Below, in pieces: positions 61,783 through 64,000 of a DNA stretch of 64,000 bases; position 1 is the first letter of the stretch; each line of letters begins with the position of its first letter. The DNA is from Asticcacaulis solisilvae (GTDB lineage: Bacteria; Pseudomonadota; Alphaproteobacteria; Caulobacterales; Caulobacteraceae): contig NZ_JAGGMI010000006.1 of NCBI RefSeq assembly GCF_017875235.1, positions 248,001 to 312,000 on the forward strand. Direction: 5' to 3'. Both the position numbers and the translations under genes were made by a program. A model generated the notes under the pieces. That model saw only the letters and a list, made by a program, of their open reading frames with translations, searched no databases and was not told where the DNA came from.

Positions 61783-61831
61783 ATTGGCCCCCACCACCGC
61801 GCTAGCTTGCTGGCGTGGTGGTGGGGCCAAT
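61783..61831. repeat. Minimal family-1 copy G (ends only)
   Basis: ATTGGCCCCCACCACCGC and GTGGTGGTGGGGCCAAT pair as a single hairpin with about 12 bases of loop and no GGTCCCCCTCCCC core. It looks like an internal deletion derivative. It ends six bases from the LysR stop codon. Confidence 0.75.
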
Positions 61832-61836
61832 TGTCC

Positions 61837-62736
61837 TCAATCAAGGTAGGGCGCTATGACCTCGGCCACCCAGTCCATGAAGGCGCGGACTCGTCGGGCC
61901 TGATGGCGGCGGCGTGGGTAGACAATGGCAATCGGTAGCGGCTCGGCGCGATACTGGGGCAGAACTTCGACCAGCGAACCATCCGCCAGGCTGTCCTTGA
62001 CGCCTGCCTTCGGCGCCTGGGTGATGCCGAGGCCGGCCAGGGCGGCACTGTTATAGGCAACCGTATTGTTGACGCTGACCACGCCCCTGACTGGCCGGCT
62101 CTGGTAGGCCTGACCGTCCCAGTATTCAAAGCCGAACGGTTTGCTGCCCAGCTGCATGACGTAGTGGACTAGCCGATGGTGGTCGAGGTCATCGAGTGTC
62201 ATTGGCATACCATATTTCGCGATATAGCCAGGGCTGGCGACATTCAGCATCGGCATGGCGCCCAACTGTCGCGCCATCAGGCCGGAATCACCCATGGCGC
62301 CGGCGCGGATCACGCAATCGAAGCCTTCGGCCACGACATCGACCCTTCGGTCCGTGCAGCTCAATTCGATCTCGAGGCCGGGATGGCGATCGAGAAACTG
62401 CGGCAGCTTGGGGATGATGTGGTTGCGCGCCATAGCCACCGGCATGTCAACGCGCAGAGTCCCGGTCAGTTCCCCCGGTGCGTGCAGGAACATGCTGTCC
62501 ATGTCTTCAAGGTCAGCCAGCATGTCGCGCGCCCGGTCGAGGTAAGCCTGGCCGTCGTGGGTCAACTGGACGCGGCGGGTGGTGCGGTAAAGGAGCTGGA
62601 CGCGGAGGTGGGTTTCGAGCTGGAGCACGGCCGCCGATATGCTCGATTTCGGCAAGCCAAGCGAAAGGGCGGCTTGCGTAAAACTTGACAGCTCGGCAAC
62701 GCGGACAAAGGCAGTGATGGCATCGAGCTGATTCAT
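61837..62736 (-). CDS. LysR-family transcriptional regulator
   Basis: A 299-residue LTTR. The winged helix is MNQLDAITAFVRVAELSSFTQAALSLGLPKSSISAAVLQLETHLRVQLLYRTTRRVQLT. The effector domain (GTLRVDMPVAMARNHIIPKLPQFLDRHPGLEIELSCTDRRVDV) is of the CrgA/YafC-like subgroup. It is divergent from an SDR gene with a 96-bp gap, the classic arrangement for an LTTR and its target. Confidence 0.93.
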   Translation of the reverse strand: MNQLDAITAFVRVAELSSFTQAALSLGLPKSSISAAVLQLETHLRVQLLYRTTRRVQLTHDGQAYLDRARDMLADLEDMDSMFLHAPGELTGTLRVDMPVAMARNHIIPKLPQFLDRHPGLEIELSCTDRRVDVVAEGFDCVIRAGAMGDSGLMARQLGAMPMLNVASPGYIAKYGMPMTLDDLDHHRLVHYVMQLGSKPFGFEYWDGQAYQSRPVRGVVSVNNTVAYNSAALAGLGITQAPKAGVKDSLADGSLVEVLPQYRAEPLPIAIVYPRRRHQARRVRAFMDWVAEVIAPYLD

Positions 62737-62832
62737 TGTACTAAAATTCCGAACAGTGAGGTCACTTTTGCAAAATTTATCCAGAATATGCGATCATGTA
62801 AATGTCGGCGCATTAACTGACAGGAGGGTCTC

Positions 62833-63585
62833 ATGACCATTGCACTGATCACCGGCGGCAGCCGCGGCCTGGGCCGCAACATGGCGCATCATCTGGCCGC
62901 CAAAGGCGTCGATATTATTTTTACCTACCATTCCAACCGCGAGCAGGCGGAAAGCCTGGTCGCCGAACTGAGCCAGATGAACCGCAAGGCGGTGGCTTTG
63001 CAGCTTGATACGGGCAAGGTTTCGACGTTCGCCGCTTTTGCCGAGCAGGTCAGGACGGCGCTGAAAGCGACATGGAATTCCGAACGCTTTGATTTCCTGA
63101 TCAACAATGCCGGAACGGGGCTCTATGCGCCGTTTATGGAAACGACCGAGGCGCAGCTGGATGACATGGTCAACATCCACTTCAAGGGTGTGTTCTTCCT
63201 GACCCAGACTCTTTTGCCGATGATGAATGACGGCGGGGCCATTTTGAATCTGTCGTCGGGCCTGGCGCGCTTCAGCTATCCGGGATCGTCCGCTTACGGA
63301 TCAATGAAGGGGGCAGTCGATGTGCTGACGCGCTATCTGGCGCTGGAACTGGGTCCGCGCCGTATCCGGGTGAATTCAGTCGCGCCGGGCGCTGTCGAGA
63401 CGGACTTTGGCGGCGGACGTGTGCGCGACAATGCCGATCTTAACGCCATGCTCGCCAGCCGCACGCCGCTGGGCCGTGTTGGCCTGCCGGACGATATCGG
63501 TGGGATTGTCTCGGTCCTGCTGTCGGACGAGGCCGGATGGCTGAACGGCCAGAGGATCGAGGTCGCGGGCGGCATTCACGTGTAG
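62833..63585 (+). CDS. Short-chain dehydrogenase/reductase (LysR-linked)
   Basis: A 250-residue classical SDR. ITGGSRGLGRN (cofactor), FLINNAGTGLYAPF, LNLSSGLARFSYPGSSAYGSMKGAV (Ser, Tyr-x-x-x-Lys) and INSVAPGA-like VNSVAPGAVETDF are present. It ends ASGGIHV-like VAGGIHV. Substrate unknown. The start has AGGAGGG six bases upstream. It is probably controlled by the divergent LysR protein. Confidence 0.92.
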   Translation: MTIALITGGSRGLGRNMAHHLAAKGVDIIFTYHSNREQAESLVAELSQMNRKAVALQLDTGKVSTFAAFAEQVRTALKATWNSERFDFLINNAGTGLYAPFMETTEAQLDDMVNIHFKGVFFLTQTLLPMMNDGGAILNLSSGLARFSYPGSSAYGSMKGAVDVLTRYLALELGPRRIRVNSVAPGAVETDFGGGRVRDNADLNAMLASRTPLGRVGLPDDIGGIVSVLLSDEAGWLNGQRIEVAGGIHV

Positions 63586-63606
63586 CACCTGGTACAGTTT
63601 CGGGGT

Positions 63607-63625
63607 TTGGGGCCTGTGGCCCCAA
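63607..63625. repeat. GGGGCC-type palindrome
   Basis: TTGGGGCC (63607-63614), loop TGT, GGCCCCAA (63618-63625) follow the SDR stop by 22 bases. The stem is the same as that at 59889-59907. Confidence 0.6.
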
Positions 63626-63687
63626 GCCTTTACCCTTCAATGAAAAGGCAAGATTTGTGGGGTTGTGGACCTCCCTCCAAACTCTTG

Positions 63688-64000
63688 TCAGATTCCGCTG
63701 AGATCGACCACGATCACCCGCTCCGCCAGACGCACTTCCGGCACGTTGTCGAGCGAGAACAGCAGGTAGAAGTTCGCGCCTTCGAGCGGCTTGATATCCA
63801 GCAGGTCGCCGGCCCCGAAATTGTCGACATTGGCGACCTTGCCGACCGGTTGACCGGCCGTATCGACCACGCTCATGCCAATCAGGTCGGTGACGTAGTA
63901 CTCGTCTTCCTCAGGCTCCGGGAAATCGGCACGATCGATATAGAGCTTCAACCCTTTGAGCTTTTCCACGGCCGTGCGGTCCGGCGCTTCCTTGGCACGA
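63688..64000 (-). CDS. rimM: Ribosome maturation factor RimM, C-terminal part (5' end beyond window)
   Basis: The frame is open from the window edge to TGA at 63688-63690 (103 codons). RAKEAPDRTAVEKLKGLKLYIDRADFPEPEEDEYYVTDLIGMSVVDTAGQPVGKV is the linker and PRC-barrel start of RimM. FYLLFSLDNVPEVRLAERVIVVDL is its end. RimM assists 30S head maturation. The N-terminal domain lies outside the window. Confidence 0.88.
   Translation of the reverse strand, partial: RAKEAPDRTAVEKLKGLKLYIDRADFPEPEEDEYYVTDLIGMSVVDTAGQPVGKVANVDNFGAGDLLDIKPLEGANFYLLFSLDNVPEVRLAERVIVVDLSGI

Overview
The window is a GC-rich (roughly 60 percent by eye), gene-dense chromosomal segment of an alphaproteobacterium. I place it in the Caulobacterales, most likely Caulobacteraceae and possibly an Asticcacaulis-like genus, by inference from gene content. 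The markers are an NtrZ-type periplasmic protein, a CC0125/CC1285-type lipoprotein, a DUF3576 lipoprotein, a FYDLN acid-domain protein, a DUF1674 (SDHAF4-like) protein, a CXXC-type CnoX, and the order RNase D - lptC - lptA - lptB - rpoN - hpf - ptsN. No rRNA operon, prophage, transposase, CRISPR array or classical defence island was seen. One tRNA gene, tRNA-Ala(GGC), is present.

Layout. 1-8.8 kb: end of a ThiE/TenI-like gene, ntrZ, DUF3576, ftsK, a UbiH-like hydroxylase, a Trm112-like protein and cnoX, a small inverted-repeat element carrying a GxxExxY gene, a ProX-like editing protein and DUF6065. 8.9-12.1 kb: a lipoprotein and a three-gene operon (DAG-kinase-like, PAP2 phosphatase, metallophosphoesterase). 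12.2-22.8 kb: argG, purH, two glycine-zipper proteins, heparinase-like, rpe, rsmB, htpX, DUF1674, pyrF. 22.9-30.8 kb: marC, an SDR, an Rrf2 regulator, kup, a nitroreductase and three tandem alpha/beta-hydrolase paralogues. 30.9-42.1 kb: FYDLN protein, aroA, SnoaL-like, cmk, rpsA, a fatty-acid-hydroxylase-type membrane protein, YCII/DGPF and VOC proteins, ihfB, mscL, murJ, trpS. 42.3-47 kb: PCu(A)C copper chaperone, tRNA-Ala, a small ORF, GNAT, a translationally coupled AAA-ATPase/HD-hydrolase pair, a dienelactone hydrolase, RNase D. 47-52.4 kb: LPS export genes and the rpoN-hpf-ptsN regulatory cluster. 52.4-64 kb: small heat-shock protein, alpha/beta hydrolase, a frameshifted gene, GH95 fucosidase, rimO, an FSA-type aldolase, SGNH hydrolase, a LacI regulator, a LysR/SDR divergent pair, and the 5'-truncated (window edge) rimM.

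Most genes are housekeeping. The unusual content lies between them. At least four families of palindromic intergenic repeats occur: (1) large nested inverted repeats with CCCCACCACC ends and a GGTCCCCCTCCCC core, 7 copies plus a fragment; (2) a ~115-bp two-part palindrome, 3 copies; (3) short GGGGTCC...GGACCCC hairpins placed on one or both sides of intrinsic terminators; (4) a GTCCACAGATT inverted-repeat element, present once with a GxxExxY gene and once without it. In the second case a family-2 copy lies inside it. Several repeats start immediately after stop codons. I consider the GxxExxY element and the core/end structure of family 1 the best candidates for something undescribed. The coding part holds a few lesser leads: the hydrolase triplet, the ATPase-HD pair, the frameshifted gene and the lipid-phosphate operon.
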